Assembly (NCBI GenBank): GCA_918026815.1
Contig: CAKJVC010000208.1
Span: 62,001 to 126,000, forward strand
Reading direction: 5' to 3'
DNA: 64,000 bases
Origin: Chalara sp. BL73
Taxonomy: Eukaryota; Ascomycota; Leotiomycetes; Helotiales
The notes under the pieces were generated by a model that saw only the letters and a program-made list of their open reading frames with translations, was not told the origin of the DNA and searched no databases. The position numbers and the translations under genes are program-made. Positions 36,103 to 48,460 of this stretch are shown here, one piece after another; positions within the stretch are counted from its first letter, which is position 1; each line of letters starts with the position of its first letter.

Positions 36103-38046
36103 CTAGATAGCAAACTTGCTCCTCGCTCTCAACTTCGCGCCAAAGAAATATAGCGCGAACATACCGACGATACCTATCACCGAAAGTCCTCCAAGCAAGC
36201 TGGTCCCTTTTCCAACTCCCAAGTTGATAAACAGAGGGCGCCCAAAAAGAATACTGCCACATGCGAATGCCGAGCGGAGGAAGTCATTAGCTGCGAAGAG
36301 GCTGGCGGCATACATTGGATAGGACAGAGGAACATATACAAAGATACATTGCATAACGATAAACACGCTAGCGCCATAGACTGTAATCCCTATTGTTGGC
36401 GCAATCCAGTGGACATCTTCACGCGCCGTCCAGGCGAAGATGAAGAGTCCGAATGTAGGGAAAAAGCATGCGATGAGAGCAGGCACAAGACGGGACTCTT
36501 GTGCGCGCATACCATTTTTCAATATATCTGGGATGAGTAATTTCCACAAATACAAGCAGTATATCGCTATGCCAATAACGCATGCTACCAGTATGCAGGT
36601 GAAAACGACACCGATCATGCCTAGGCTAAACCCGTAATAGACAGGATATACCAATGGAAATACTTCGAAGAAAGAGTAGTAGATGCCATAAATGATGGCG
36701 GTATAGATGTTCACGAAAGCAATAGCGGGATCTTTGATGGTAATCTCCACTGGCTTGACGATCGCGTCTATGAAAAGCTTTGATGGCTTTAGGTGCTTTT
36801 GGTCGATCTCTGATTGAGACATTAGGCGTGAGTCACCTGTCAATTTGCGCAAACGCTGAGCTCGGCGGAGAAGAATATTCGGAGTGCTAGTCTCCGGCAA
36901 GAGAGCCAACATGAAAACTAGAGCTGGGCCCGCGGCCCAAACGATTTCCCACAATGACCACCTCCATCCTTTGATATCTGTTAGCTTGTCTTGAAGGATA
37001 GAAAAGGGGCATATCCATCGTCACGCACCTTTAGCCGTAACAGCAAACCCCGAAATCAAGGGTCCTAGCGCAGGTCCACAGTATGCAGCAGAGACCCAAG
37101 CCACCATTGCATAGGGCAAATATAAGAGAGAGTACATGTCTTGCATGGTAGCTCCACCAGTAGCCAGGCAAGGTGATCCGAAAAACCCTTGCAAGAATCG
37201 AAGAACCAAAAGACCAGCGAAATTGTTGACCAGCGCCGTTGGAATAGATAATATTGTGAATAGAAACATGGTCACTGCATAGATGGGGGAGCGTCCGAGT
37301 AACGGAATTTCAGATAGCGGAGACCAAAGAAGTGGGCCAATCCCATACGCGAGTACGTATAGAGACAATGGAAGAGCTGCTGCCGTGGGTGAAACATGGA
37401 ACTTCTCCATAACTCCTTCAATACTCGAGGTATAAATCGCGGAGCCAGTGTAAACGACGAAGGTATACGCGCAAATGATAGCAGAAACGAAGAACCGTTT
37501 ACCGTTTGACCAATTTTGAGGATTTGCAGGATCATCGGACGTATACCAATCTACCAAGATATTGCCATCCGTTGTTTTGACAGGTGCTATAGGTGATGAT
37601 TTTGTTTTCTCTAGTGCCAGTTCAGCTTCGATCTCCAACCGTTCCTCAGAAAATGGCATGGTTGCTAGGCGACTCCGAGTCCGAGAAAGTGACAGATCTT
37701 CTGCGTCTTGTTTCGCTTGTCTTCTTGACTCTTGTTTCTCGACATCGACATCTCTATTTTCTTGCCTTCTTGATTCTTCCTGTTTCTCGGAGTCAAGAGC
37801 TCCTCCTAATCCAGCAGTCGATCCATGCGCAGTGGTGCTAGAATGGCTCGTTCTGACACCGGACACGCTACGCCTGGCCGCGGGCGCTTTATGGACTTTT
37901 TCATCGTCGCCAGAGGAGTTAAGAACAGACCTATAGGACTCTGGCAGTTCATAACCTGGAAGCTCTTCCGGGTACCTTAGAATTCTATTACCGGTAACGA
38001 AGCGTATAAACTGGCCCAAGGGGGCTTCTCTGAGGGTGTCTGTCAT
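36103..38046 (-). CDS. MFS multidrug transporter, DHA1 family (2 exons)
   Basis: Plasma-membrane drug:H+ antiporter of the DHA1 (12-TM) group, similar to fluconazole-resistance/polyamine transporters (Flu1/Tpo-like). Minus-strand model: 38046..37029 and 36968..36103, 627 aa, with a 60-bp GTGCGT...AAAG intron. A long charged cytoplasmic N-terminus (about 190 aa) contains a repeated EKQE-[ES]-x-RRQ pattern. Then comes the family signature VDWYTSDDPANPQNWSNGKR before TM1. LSLYVLAYGIGPLLWSPLSE follows, then GRSPIY (motif A region), RFLQGFFGSPCLATGG and GPALGPLISGF (motif C). The second half covers TM6-TM12 ending RARSKFAI. Start is the ATG of MTDTLREAPLG; a longer frame upstream begins only with a non-ATG codon. 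Intact. Confidence 0.92.
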
Positions 38047-40480
38047 GGCAAGCGTTGTCAGGCAGTTCCGGTAGCACAACGGGAAATGGCAGAAAAATAA
38101 TGAGAAAATTACATATTTTAAGGGAATATGACCACCTATATAGTCTCACTCAAGGCGTAATAAAAGAGCTCATCTTATCTTGATTATGAGATAGGCCAAA
38201 GAACGGAGTAAGCTATCAATCTGTAAGAAACCCAACGCCAAAGTCTGACCAACTAATCAGCCTGCACATATCGACTCCCATTGGCTCTTAGCCGAAACCA
38301 TTTGACTCATACACTATTATTACACAAGACAACCGACGAAACGGTGGAAAGCTTACTGATAGAATGCATTTTGCGGATGTATGGGCATAGAAGCGGCGGT
38401 ACTAGACATGTCTAAATCCGCTAAACCCCGTCAAAATTGACTGCAAGACAGCGAATCCCTGATCAACAATCAGTACCGGCGGCCTTAAAACCGTCCTGCA
38501 TGTGGCTATTTCAAGGATGACGTCTTTGAGGCTCGATTTCCACACCATAAGAATATAGCTCTGTAAGCAATCTTAGTGTTCTAAAGCTGAGCCTATGCCA
38601 CATGTTTGATAATATCAGGCTACTGCCATCGGTTGCATCGGTGGCTGTGACACCAGGAATTAAGGTTTCAAGGTGATCAGATTATTAATGCTATTAGGGA
38701 TTAGTGAACTTGAAAGCTACGGACGGGCTCAAAACGGCTGAAAGTTTGTCCTTTTGCGTTCTAATTGGTGAGGAACCAACAAACGGGGGAGGGGCGTTAG
38801 TACTAAGGAGTGATCTAACCGCGTATCAGATTCGATAAGACAAATAAAGACTGAAATCTTATGCGTCATGAGCGGACGGGCCGTTCAAGTTACCAAGCGC
38901 TAAAAAGCCTAGATATAACTGACTAAGCTTAATTGATCGATTTTTATTCTGAAATGTGAAGGGGTTTCCATAAGTTGCAAGGTCGGCTAAAGTTCTTCGA
39001 AGGTGGCATTTTTAGCGAAAGAGTGAAAGACCAAACCCAAAGGGGGTAAACCTGAGGATGGCGTTACAGTGCTGCTGAATCCCAAATGTTGAAATAGCAT
39101 TTGAAACATTTAAATATAGTACAGTATTATTGAAGATTTGATCTTTGCTCCGTCCATCAGATCTTAGTGCACTCATTTCCTGAGTGAGGAAGTGAAAATC
39201 ATCTGTCTGAGGTGAGCCTCGTAAACAATGAACCTTGCCCACCAGAGATGCCGATAGGAGTTGCTACCGACGTTAAAGAGCTTCTCTATTTCCGGGAAGC
39301 TTTAGACAACCCTTCTCGCCACGGCATTCATATTTTCTTGCCATGGCCCATGGTCCTTCTGAGGAACAGAGCAGAGCGTAACGCGTATCCATGGATGTCG
39401 GTTTTAAGTTGCGTACATCCGCAAAACCCACCTAGTTGGTAAATGTCCGTGCACGATGATTATAACATCAAGCCGAAGGCCGGGAATTGCCCAGCCAAGA
39501 CGAACACTAAGACTCACGCACATATTGATTACTCAGATTCAAGGCAGCCACTTTATGACACGATCCAATTGCACATTGTGATGCAGAGTCATAATTATGC
39601 TGGCGTGGCAGCATAAAACGGTATTTGTAATTACCAAAGACGGATTTTAGTTTCTAAAAAAGGTTATTACAAATCCCTGATCCGCAAACACAGAACTTAC
39701 CATTTCCACCTGCGGGGGGGACCTCACCAATGGTCTAAAAGGATAAAAGTCCCTGAAATCTGCCAGGATCTTACAGAAGTCTTGGAATGGAAGCTGCCGA
39801 GATGACCAGCTTGAGAGAGTGAACGACTCACGGAGAGAAAGTCATTTTTGGCGCGATCCTATTGTAATGAAATGTCTCATTAATAATCACAAATTTAGCA
39901 GATCAGGGCTCAAGAGGCCAGTCGAAAGACCCGATTCGTCCTTGTCCTAGCCAAATATTAACACACATACGGGAGAAACTGTGAAACTGAGCAGTTCACG
40001 AAGAGAGATGCTTCAAAATCTTGCAAGTCGACATCCATTCATGGGGCCTTGATATCTGAAATAGAGGAAAGAAATATACGCAAACTAGTTAGATACCACG
40101 CTTGCTGCGGATGGCAATTTTTGTAAGCTAGCACTACTGAGATTGAAATGATAAGTTTTAAAAATTACAGCAAACATACCAGTATTATTGACGCAAGCGA
40201 TTTCTAGACAACATGAGTTCAACCACCATCCCTCGAGTCAGGCCCAATAGGCTTTGGCCTGAACTTCAGCATATAGCCCTTGGCTGCAAAAATCTGATGA
40301 AGGGTACAAGTACAAGGCTACTTTAATTCTGCCATGTCGATGAATAAAAGGTCAGTTGCAATGTAGTAAAATTTCTGACACATTGAGCGTGTAGTTATTG
40401 TATAATTTAGTTTTCCCGATGTCATATACTATCGCAACCCGTAAAACGTCTGGATTGATGTCCGACATAAGATGCTAGAC
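38047..40480. other. Gene-free 2.4-kb spacer
   Basis: Lies between the start of the DHA1 transporter and the end of the intact BVMO, both on the minus strand. It holds the transporter promoter and the BVMO 3' UTR. Small open frames at 39012-39442 overlap on opposite strands with no motif. No repeat found by eye. Confidence 0.45.
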
Positions 40481-42666
40481 TTACTCGTTCCACTGCTCAT
40501 GCAAGGTCTCGAGATCGACCTTACCTTTCTCCTTCAAGTACGCAGTCACCTCGTCATGATTTTCATTCTCTCCACCCTCTCCACCTTGCCACCCCCCTCC
40601 ATCCCACTTCACATTTGGAGTACCACCGTTCTTAGCATCAAGATACCTCGCCTCCCTCGCCGTATCCCCATTACCGAAATACTCGAACCTATTCTCCTGC
40701 GCATCGCGGGTCCTTTCAAACTCAAAATCCTCCCATCGAATATCGCGAAGAATGTCGAAGCGATGGTGTCCGGTTCCCGGCCAGCCGATAACCACTCGTT
40801 GCTCTGTAGCACTATATTTGGACACGTCGATTTCGTTCTTGGGGGAATTGATAATGTGCTGCTTGATGGGTTTAAACCAGGAGTTGCATTTATCTGTTGT
40901 GACTTTGTCCTCAAAGAATCCGCTCACTATGCTATTGAAGTCATCAGTGGCCTCGGCACTTGGTGCAATCGAGGCATAGCTTTGTGTCTGCACTTTCCGA
41001 ATTGCCTTTGCAATGAATGTTGCGCTTAGCTCTGCTTGTAGCGGCACTGTGCCGCCCATTCCGTTACCTTGTGCCTAGATTTATTGAGCAGGCGTTTGGA
41101 GTTGAAGATTGAATACATACCTGCATCACGAAAAAGTAGTTAGGGAATCCGGGTGCCATCATTCCAAGATATGTTTCAGGGTAGCCAATATCACCATCAA
41201 AACTCCATTTATCGACCAAATCGACTCCGCTTTTGCCAATAGTTGGGAAGCGAGGAGCATATCCATCGGAGAACCCAGTTGCAGTGATAATGGCATCCAC
41301 CTCGCGCAGAGTTCCATCTGCTGTCTTTAGACCTGTCTCAGTCGCTGATACAATCGGTTCTGTGACATACTCAACATGAGGCAATAAGAGTGACTCTAGA
41401 TAACCTGGGGCAGGGGTGATTCTTTTGCATCCAGGAGCATAATCGGGTAATACCCGAGCCAACCATTCCTCGTCTCCGTTAAGCCGTGTCAACATAGTCT
41501 TAACAATCGTTTCCCTCAGCAGATTATTTTGAGGGCTGTTTTTGTAAGTCCCTGCTAATAGGCCATGAAATCCTGATTCGAGGTTCTTGCGGTACTTGAC
41601 ATATGAAGTTGGGTCATCTGCCCACTGCTTTCTCTGTTCTTTAGAGTACGTCGGTCCACCTGGTGCTGCTGCTGTTGCCTCATGTAGTGAAGCACGAAAT
41701 GTGGGCGATATCCAGACTTTTGAGCGTACATAGTGGTCAAGATGGCTCACGTCATGTACTATGTTCGGCAAAATCTGTTGTCCACTTGCACCATTGCCGA
41801 TAATTGCGACACGTTTGCCTCTATGTTCATAGCTGTGATCCCACTCAGCCGTATGGATAAGTTTCCCCTTGAAAGTAGCAAGGCCGGGGATTGGAGGAGT
41901 ATGAGTCTTGTTAAGACGTCCTGGTGCTGTGACAAGAAAGTCTGCTTGGTCAACAACTGCTTCCCCTGTTTTAAGATCTTTAATGATAACTTCCCATTTG
42001 GAAGATTCGCCAAGCCAAGTTGCCTTGATCACCTCATGATTGAAGCTAATCTTGTCTCTAACTTTATATTCGGATATTATGTTCTCATAATACTGTTGAA
42101 TCTCAGCAGCCTTGGGATAATACTCGCTCCAGTGATAATTTGGTGCAAACGTCAATTCTGGACATTTATTAGTCTCCATACAGTCATAGGGCACTGAGAA
42201 CAACAATTACTGACGATATGCATGAGATGGAACATCACATCTTGTCCCGGGATAGTTATTGACTGCCCAAGTTCCCCCCTATTTCTGTTGTTAGATAAAC
42301 CCAAAGTCTTGCGAAGCCACTTCTTACTACGCGTTCATTCTTTTCATAGACTTTAATCGTGTGGTTTCTAACTTTCTTAGAAAGTAATATCGCCGTCGCT
42401 ACTCCAGCAATCCCGGTGCCAATAATAATAGTCTAATGGAAATCGTGTCAAACAAACGATGTATCTCGATCTTAGATTTGTGGGTCTTCTACCTTGACAG
42501 GCCTATGAGGCTCATATACCTTATGTGTGGGGTAATACTTGCTTTGCTTTGATTGTCTAGATTTCTGAGTATATGTGGATTCGTGCGGTTCCTGAGAAAC
42601 AGGAGCCAGATGTCTCTTGATAGAGCTCAGCCTATCAGCAGCAGAAGCATTTTGCGAGGTGGCCAT
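40481..42666 (-). CDS. Baeyer-Villiger-type flavin monooxygenase (5 exons)
   Basis: FAD- and NADPH-dependent enzyme that inserts oxygen next to a ketone, or oxidises a heteroatom. Minus-strand model: 42666..42493, 42432..42331, 42278..42215, 42157..41121 and 41074..40481, 656 aa, all junctions in frame. The FAD Rossmann motif IIIGTGIAG is split from its lead by intron 1. GGTWAVNNYPGTRCDVPSHAY (FAD/substrate block) crosses intron 3, followed by LTFAPNYHWSEYYP. The BVMO fingerprint FKGKLIHTAEWD lies at about residues 209-220, then the NADPH motif IIGNGASG at about 232-239. ATGFSDGYAP and GYPETYLGMMAPGFPNYFFVM are near the C-terminal third. Length and motif order fit intact fungal BVMOs. Substrate unknown. 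It shares its layout with the disrupted copy at 24015-25794. Confidence 0.93.
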
Positions 42667-43708
42667 TTTGATGAGAACAAATACATCAAGGTTTCCATCC
42701 CTTTGGTTTCATGATCCTTATCATATATAACCATTATCATAAGTGGGATATGTATCTATGCGACCTTGTGGCCTTATATTCGTTCATTCAGTCTTGTTAA
42801 ACGGGAAATGTTGATTACTTGGCAAGGTGGTATGGAGATGGATCCAATGGGAATAAAGAGTAGCTCTACCTAGATTTCTATTGGGTAGTATATTATTTTG
42901 AAGTGCATTGTAATTGAACGGAACAATGGCGCAAGCTTCCATTGATATCAACCTATCGTATTTTTGGGTTATTGATACAATGTCTTGCACAATTTCTTAG
43001 TATAAAGTCGTGATACCTCCACTCTTAAACAGAAGATGGCCCGGGCCAGTGTCGCCTGAAACATGTCTTTCCTCTGGTAACTCACCGTGTAACACACTGT
43101 GCCCGGCCATGAGCTCATGCCTATGAATCTGTCAGGGTATGTAATATTTCTCCAAAGACAGAGACAGCAAGTATTTTAGTTGACGGCGATGTCTTACAAA
43201 TGCTATCTGTGCAGATCAGCTGCTCGCCTTGTCATGAAAATAGAGCTTAGAATTTAAACTACTCGTCACCGGCAAGTTTCACGAAGCAGGGCAGCAGTGT
43301 AGACAGAAATATAAAGAAATGCATGCGAATTCCATGGTCAGGATTGCATCGACATTAGTCACGTGCTTGGGACTCCCGATTTCGAGTGTTAGGAGAGGAT
43401 CAATTAGAGGATCTGCGAGGGTATCGAATACGGGCCTATTAGGAGCGTTGCAGATGATGTATTCTTTACGGTTATAGGCCGTAATATATGGGTAAAGAGA
43501 TTTTCTAGCGCCTTGGCCTACCTACGTAAGTTGATTCCTGAGAACGGCAAAGGAAAGGTTTCGTGAGATGCGCCTTTCCCGATCTTAGCCGCCCCGATAA
43601 AGGACCCTTGAAAACATCGCAGGTTCTGTTTTCTCACCAAAGCAACAACATTTTCATCATGCGCCTTTGGTAATATCGCTGCCATCGTTCGCTCAGATGG
43701 TTGTAATC
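42667..43708. promoter_or_regulatory. Divergent intergenic region, BVMO / Mpv17-like gene
   Basis: About 1 kb between two genes transcribed away from each other, so it should contain both promoters. A small minus-strand frame at 42784-42990 has no motif. No further signal recognised. Confidence 0.45.
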
Positions 43709-44557
43709 ATGTTTAGATCGGCAAGACAGACTTTTCTGCGTCAGCCACAACTCCTTGGTCCAAAACTCAGCATTCCTAAGCGGCAGAATGCCCATGCCGC
43801 TTCAAAACCGAAAGTAGAGACGGACCCCGCCAGAACTGTTCCTGTTGCCAACACGGTACCGACTTTGCCCATATGGCAACGACTTGGTCCTCTGTCGAGA
43901 GCATTTCAAGCTTATGGAAGAAGTCAGCGCAAACGCCCCTATATTACGCAGTTTGTCAGCTCACTGGTCATCTATGTGTTGGGCGATCTATCTGCTCAGA
44001 ACATAAATGGGGACGAGTATGACCCCGCCAGAACTGTACGGGCTTTGATAATCAGCGCGGGATCCTCTATTCCCAGTTATAAATGGTGAGGCAATTTTAT
44101 TCAGACATGAAGTATCACTAACAACCATAGGTTCATGTTTTTGAACAATAACTTCAACTACTCTTCTAAGATAATATCACTTGCAACGAAGGTCAGCGTG
44201 AATCAAATAGTATTCACCCCCATATTTAATACATACTTCTTCGGCATGCAGTCTTTACTATCCGGTGATACTCTGCCAGAGGTATGGGACCGAATAAAAC
44301 GAACAGTTCCCACGTCAATGCTGAACAGCTGTAAACTCTGGCCTGCGGTTACTGCATTCAGCTTCACATTCATCGAGCCACAATATCGGAGTATTTTTGC
44401 TGGTGTTATTGCAATTGGTTGGCAGACATATTTGAGCATGCTAAACCGCCGAGCTGAGTTACAAGAACGCCTAGAACGATCTTTGGCGGGTGATGCCAAA
44501 ATTGTGAGCCAGCGGACGGAGGACGGGCATCATGAAGCCGAAAAATTAGCAGCATGA
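43709..44557 (+). CDS. Mpv17/PMP22-family membrane protein (2 exons)
   Basis: Small integral membrane protein of the Mpv17/PMP22/Sym1 family, found in the mitochondrial inner membrane or peroxisomes. Model: 43709..44085 and 44131..44557, 267 aa, with a 45-bp GTGAGG...CATAG intron. The N-terminus (MFRSARQTFLRQ, then SIPKRQNAHAASK) is basic and hydroxylated with no acids, like a mitochondrial presequence. Family blocks: RPYITQFVSSLVIYVLGDLSAQ, then RTVRALIISAGSSIPSYKWF. In exon 2 come NQIVFTPIFNTYFFGMQSLL and the signature W-P-A-V-T-A-F-S-F-T-F-I-E-P-Q-Y-R region. Another in-frame ATG at 43697 would add four residues; 43709 gives the better presequence. The family typically forms channels or affects metabolite and mtDNA homeostasis, but no exact role can be given here. 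Confidence 0.9.
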
Positions 44558-45826
44558 TTAACGTACACAGCTATACACAAGCGGGAGTTCAATGGATATA
44601 GAATTTAGGCATGGAAAGATTGCATTCGAGGCGTTTCAGGTTTGCATATAGATGAGAGACATTGGGGGAGGGGAATAACAGGATACCACTATGGGAGAAT
44701 AGACGAGTCAGCAATACTTAGTTTCTGGGATTTTGGTATAGAAATGCTGAGTAGCTGTTCTATTAGATCCACTACCAAAGACTATACAATACAAATATTT
44801 TTTATCTGCACATAGTCAAGGAAAGGTGTTTATGAACGATATATTCCTTCTGGTAATCTTGTCGCGCTACTGCACGGTCACTTTGAGAACCCCGCTGATT
44901 GGCTGCATCGAGTTGTCACTCGCTATCGAGATGCCGATTTCTTTAAGAGCTGATGATTCCCCAGGTAATGCTTGATCAGTCAATCACTAATTCAATTTCT
45001 GTCTTTCCACATATTCATTACTTAACTTTAGTTCATGCTTTGCTTTGCTTTGTTCCTATTCACATGTGTATATTTCTAATTGAGGGGAAATCATTCCCGC
45101 ATTCGCCCATATTGAACATGCAGCAGACAGCCTAGTAGCTGTTCCTTGTTTACTGTTTCTTGCTTTTAGTCCTCGTCTGAGCGCGTACATGGTTTTATTT
45201 TCTATATGTTCGAGATGCATTTGATTCTATTCTTCAAGATGGCCAGAACACCTTGGCACTGTCCAATGGTGATTTCTAAAGGAGTATGATTGACTTGTAA
45301 TATTGAGCTCTTTACAAAAGTATCCCAAATAGTACTGGAGAGCGTCAATGGATTCTTACCCATACTTAGTATTGTATGCTTGATAGGTACCTCTCTGTAT
45401 TGTTCAGGGAGGCAGCTAAACTGCTAAAGCTTGTGGACTGATGAAGCGATTACCTTTTTATTTGCGAGATCAAGAAAGACTATTTCACACCAATTTCTGT
45501 GACGAGAGCAACCGGTCCAAAAACACCTTTACTTCCTCCAACACGGATTTACAAAACTTTTGAAAAGATCTATTTCAATCTGCACAATCACGTGTCACCA
45601 TGCAATGATCGTCCCAAGGATAAGGACACAACCCTGCATCTTTTGGGGGCTCCCCGCTGGATGATTTCCAGCTCCAAGACCGGCCACTTTCTGTTCCAGG
45701 CGTATCCTTGATGCTGATGTTTATCTCCGGCTAGAATTTTCCCTGATACCTCTGGATGGCTGGAAGCAGATAGAACAGTGGCACATCCTTGACTTGCCGC
45801 ATCTCCCCGCATAGGCCGTAACACTC
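44558..45826. other. Intergenic
   Basis: About 1.27 kb between two plus-strand genes, AT-rich, with no supported gene. Opposing small frames at 45499-45824 overlap and lack motifs. Presumably the 3' UTR of the Mpv17-like gene and the promoter of the Clr5 gene. Confidence 0.45.
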
Positions 45827-48024
45827 ATGGACCAAGTATCTGGTACCTCTGGACAGAGAAACTTACCAGAGTTATCCGCAAGACCTTCTTTGACCCCAAG
45901 TGTAGTAGATCTTCCTTATCGAACAGCAGGCCCGCCGCCTAATAGGATTCAGAAGCGCCAAATCACTGCAGAAGAATGGACAGCATTACGACCAATGATA
46001 GTACGGCTCTATATCGACGAGGGGCGTACTTATGAGCAGGTTGCTACTGTCCTGAGGTCGCGTTACAGCTTCTACCCCACGTGAATCTGATCTCGCATTA
46101 TAAAATAACACTTATTAATGGATAGATAGGAAACGGCAGTTTCATCGCAAGGTCCTAGACTGGGGCCTAAAGAAGAACACGACTGCGGCTGAAAGGCAGA
46201 GAATTCTTGAGGCACTCAGCACCCAAGCTATTTCAGAACAAGGACGAGTTGGGACAGTGAGCCTGAACCCGGAGAAAGTTCTTCGTTGGCGAACGGAGGC
46301 AACTGAGAAAAAATCTGGAGAAGCTGAAGGTAATGAAGGTTGGCTACCCTTCCTACCCTCATATAATGATTTTTTATGCATGACTTACATGTATCTATGG
46401 CTTAGAGTCCTCATCTCAGGATCTCTCGTCAAATACTTCCGCACCTGTAGCTATGCTTAATTCTGCAGGTGCTCCAGTTGGGCTGTATAATTCAGATGAA
46501 AGCATACGAAACACAAAATCACGCCTACGAAATAGAGGCTTTACTGTCTCTACGACTGCTGCGAGCAGAATCCTTCAATACCTATGTATGCAGCCACGAA
46601 GATCTCCTGAGCTGTCGTCTCCATCAGTTTATCAGTTGCCACAGGAGCTGTTCTTCAACATTGGAAAGTACTACGATGCGTCCTTTCAAAGCAGAATATG
46701 GGTACCGAGACCAGACAGAGGATATACCAATATTTATATGGACCTAGAGAACTATAACATAGACAAGATCCTTGGCGCCTGCAATACAGCCGGAATGTTG
46801 GTCAAATCCAAGTCGTTTACGGAGGCAAGAAGAGTCTTGTCTGCAATGTTTGGCTTGATTAAAGATATTATTAAAGCGGAACATCCAGATACACTCAATT
46901 ACTTCCTTTTAGCTTTCTGGTATATGAAAAGAGACGGATTAGACGAGGTTATCAAGATGCTGCGAAGACACATAGGCGATATGGCTATCGTCGTGTCAAA
47001 TAACAATCCTTGGCGAAGAATTTGCCAGATTATCGGTGTTCTTGAGCCAGAGCAGTTTCAAGAAGCGTGGTTCGGGGTGAGAATTCTCTTGTTTAAACCC
47101 CACACCTCAAATTTTACTTGGTCTTACTAAAACCAATATTTTAAGTATCTCTCTTTTCTTTATCAGTGCGTTGGTTTGGGTCAAGGCTTATTGACGCTGC
47201 GGGTCATATGTTATTTCATTTCTACTAGTTGTGTTCAAGTGGCTATCTATTAATCGCATTGCTTCACATAGGCATGGACGGCGATCATAGACGCCCTATA
47301 TCGCAACCTAGGGCTACTTCACGAAACCACCATCTCGGCAATCGTCGACCGAGCCCGGCTCAGTGATCTACAAACTCAAGAACTCGTTCTCCGTGAGCTC
47401 CTCACAAGTTGCGAACAAGCAGGTAGCGCAGCCGTTCAGATATTCGGCGTCATGGGTTCGTCTTGATTTCTTACAAGAATGTTGATTGCAATTTGAACCA
47501 TAGGCTGGGAGCTCAAGAGCCGTTCCAGGAGGCAAGGCAAGGCAAGGCAAATATGTTACCCTACATATATGTCTCCCAAGAAAAGCTCTCAAACTCCCAG
47601 TTGCTACATGGAAAGATAAGAAACCAAAGGCAACGGTCCTAATTCAATGATAGGTCCTCTATCGCGAACTTTACGAGAACAAGGCAAGTTCGAGGAGTCT
47701 GAGGTAGTTGCGTTGAACTTCCTGGCTCGTGCTCGGGTTGAGGGAAGTGACACTGATCGCATTAATGCTCTTCAGTTCTGTGCAGAAGCACAGATTCGCC
47801 TCGGTAAGTACGATCTGGCGGAGAAGAGTCAACGAGAAGCGGCGGCTATTTGTGCCGCGGAAGGAGCGGACGACTCTCCCACATTCGTCATACGGCTCTT
47901 AACCAAACTGGAAACTTGGATGCGGGAGTGGCCCGGGAGCGAGGCAGATTCCGATGCTCTAAAGGCGGAAATCAATGGGCTGATTGAGCCTGATGAGACT
48001 GATATAGAGATGGGCATTGCCTGA
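45827..48024 (+). CDS. Clr5-domain protein (about 5-6 exons)
   Basis: Pezizomycotina protein with an N-terminal Clr5 domain (PF14420), named after a fission-yeast silencing factor and thought to bind DNA. Exons 45827..46080, 46130..46329 and 46406..about 47074 join in frame. Residues about 46-100 read ITAEEWTALRPMIVRLYIDE, YEQVATVLRSRYSFYPT-KRQFHRKVLDWGLKKN, the full Clr5 pattern. A serine-rich linker follows, then an alpha-helical region (KSKSFTEARRVLSAMFGLIK) resembling TPR-like repeats. A further exon starts at about 47272 (AWTAIIDALYRNLGLLHETT). The last exon (about 47651..48024) contains LREQGKFEESEVVALNFLAR and GKYDLAEKSQREAAAIC, clearly TPR-like. The junctions between 47455 and 47651 are uncertain: a weak GTTCGT donor and a GGCAA triplet repeat lie there. 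Confidence 0.75.
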
Positions 48025-48460
48025 TGATGAGGTGTATCGTAGGCGAGAAAGAAGCGGTACAATATGGTTCAGGACAATATATAGCTCACATTAGTAGAGG
48101 TGAATGGAGGAGCCGTTTTCGTGACTGATACTATCTACACAACCTCTTTCGCGCTTTCATCCATCACGTATCTCCATATAAGCAGACAGGCTCATCTTCT
48201 AGTGGCTGTCTGCCACTATTGCAGAGCAATTTTTTTCGGCGGCCGATCGTCCATGACAGTTTTGATTTATTTTTAGCACAGATAATCCCTGACAGGGCTT
48301 ACATTCCACTCTTGCTCAGGCCTCGACATGCATATAAAGTAAAGTACGCAGTCCGTGTTGTTGCCTAACACAAGTAGTTTCCCTTCCATTATCATATCTT
48401 GTTCTGAGTTGTCAAAAACTCATTCTTTTGGACATTCACGCCGGCATCCTCAGTGCAAAA
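48025..48460. promoter_or_regulatory. Intergenic, upstream of GFA gene
   Basis: 436 bp between two plus-strand genes. Contains the 3' UTR of the Clr5 gene and the GFA promoter. No specific element recognised. Confidence 0.4.

Noticed and set aside
38047..38079. N-terminal extension of the DHA1 transporter
   Set aside because: The upstream frame starts only at a TTG codon; the first ATG (38046) gives a normal family start.
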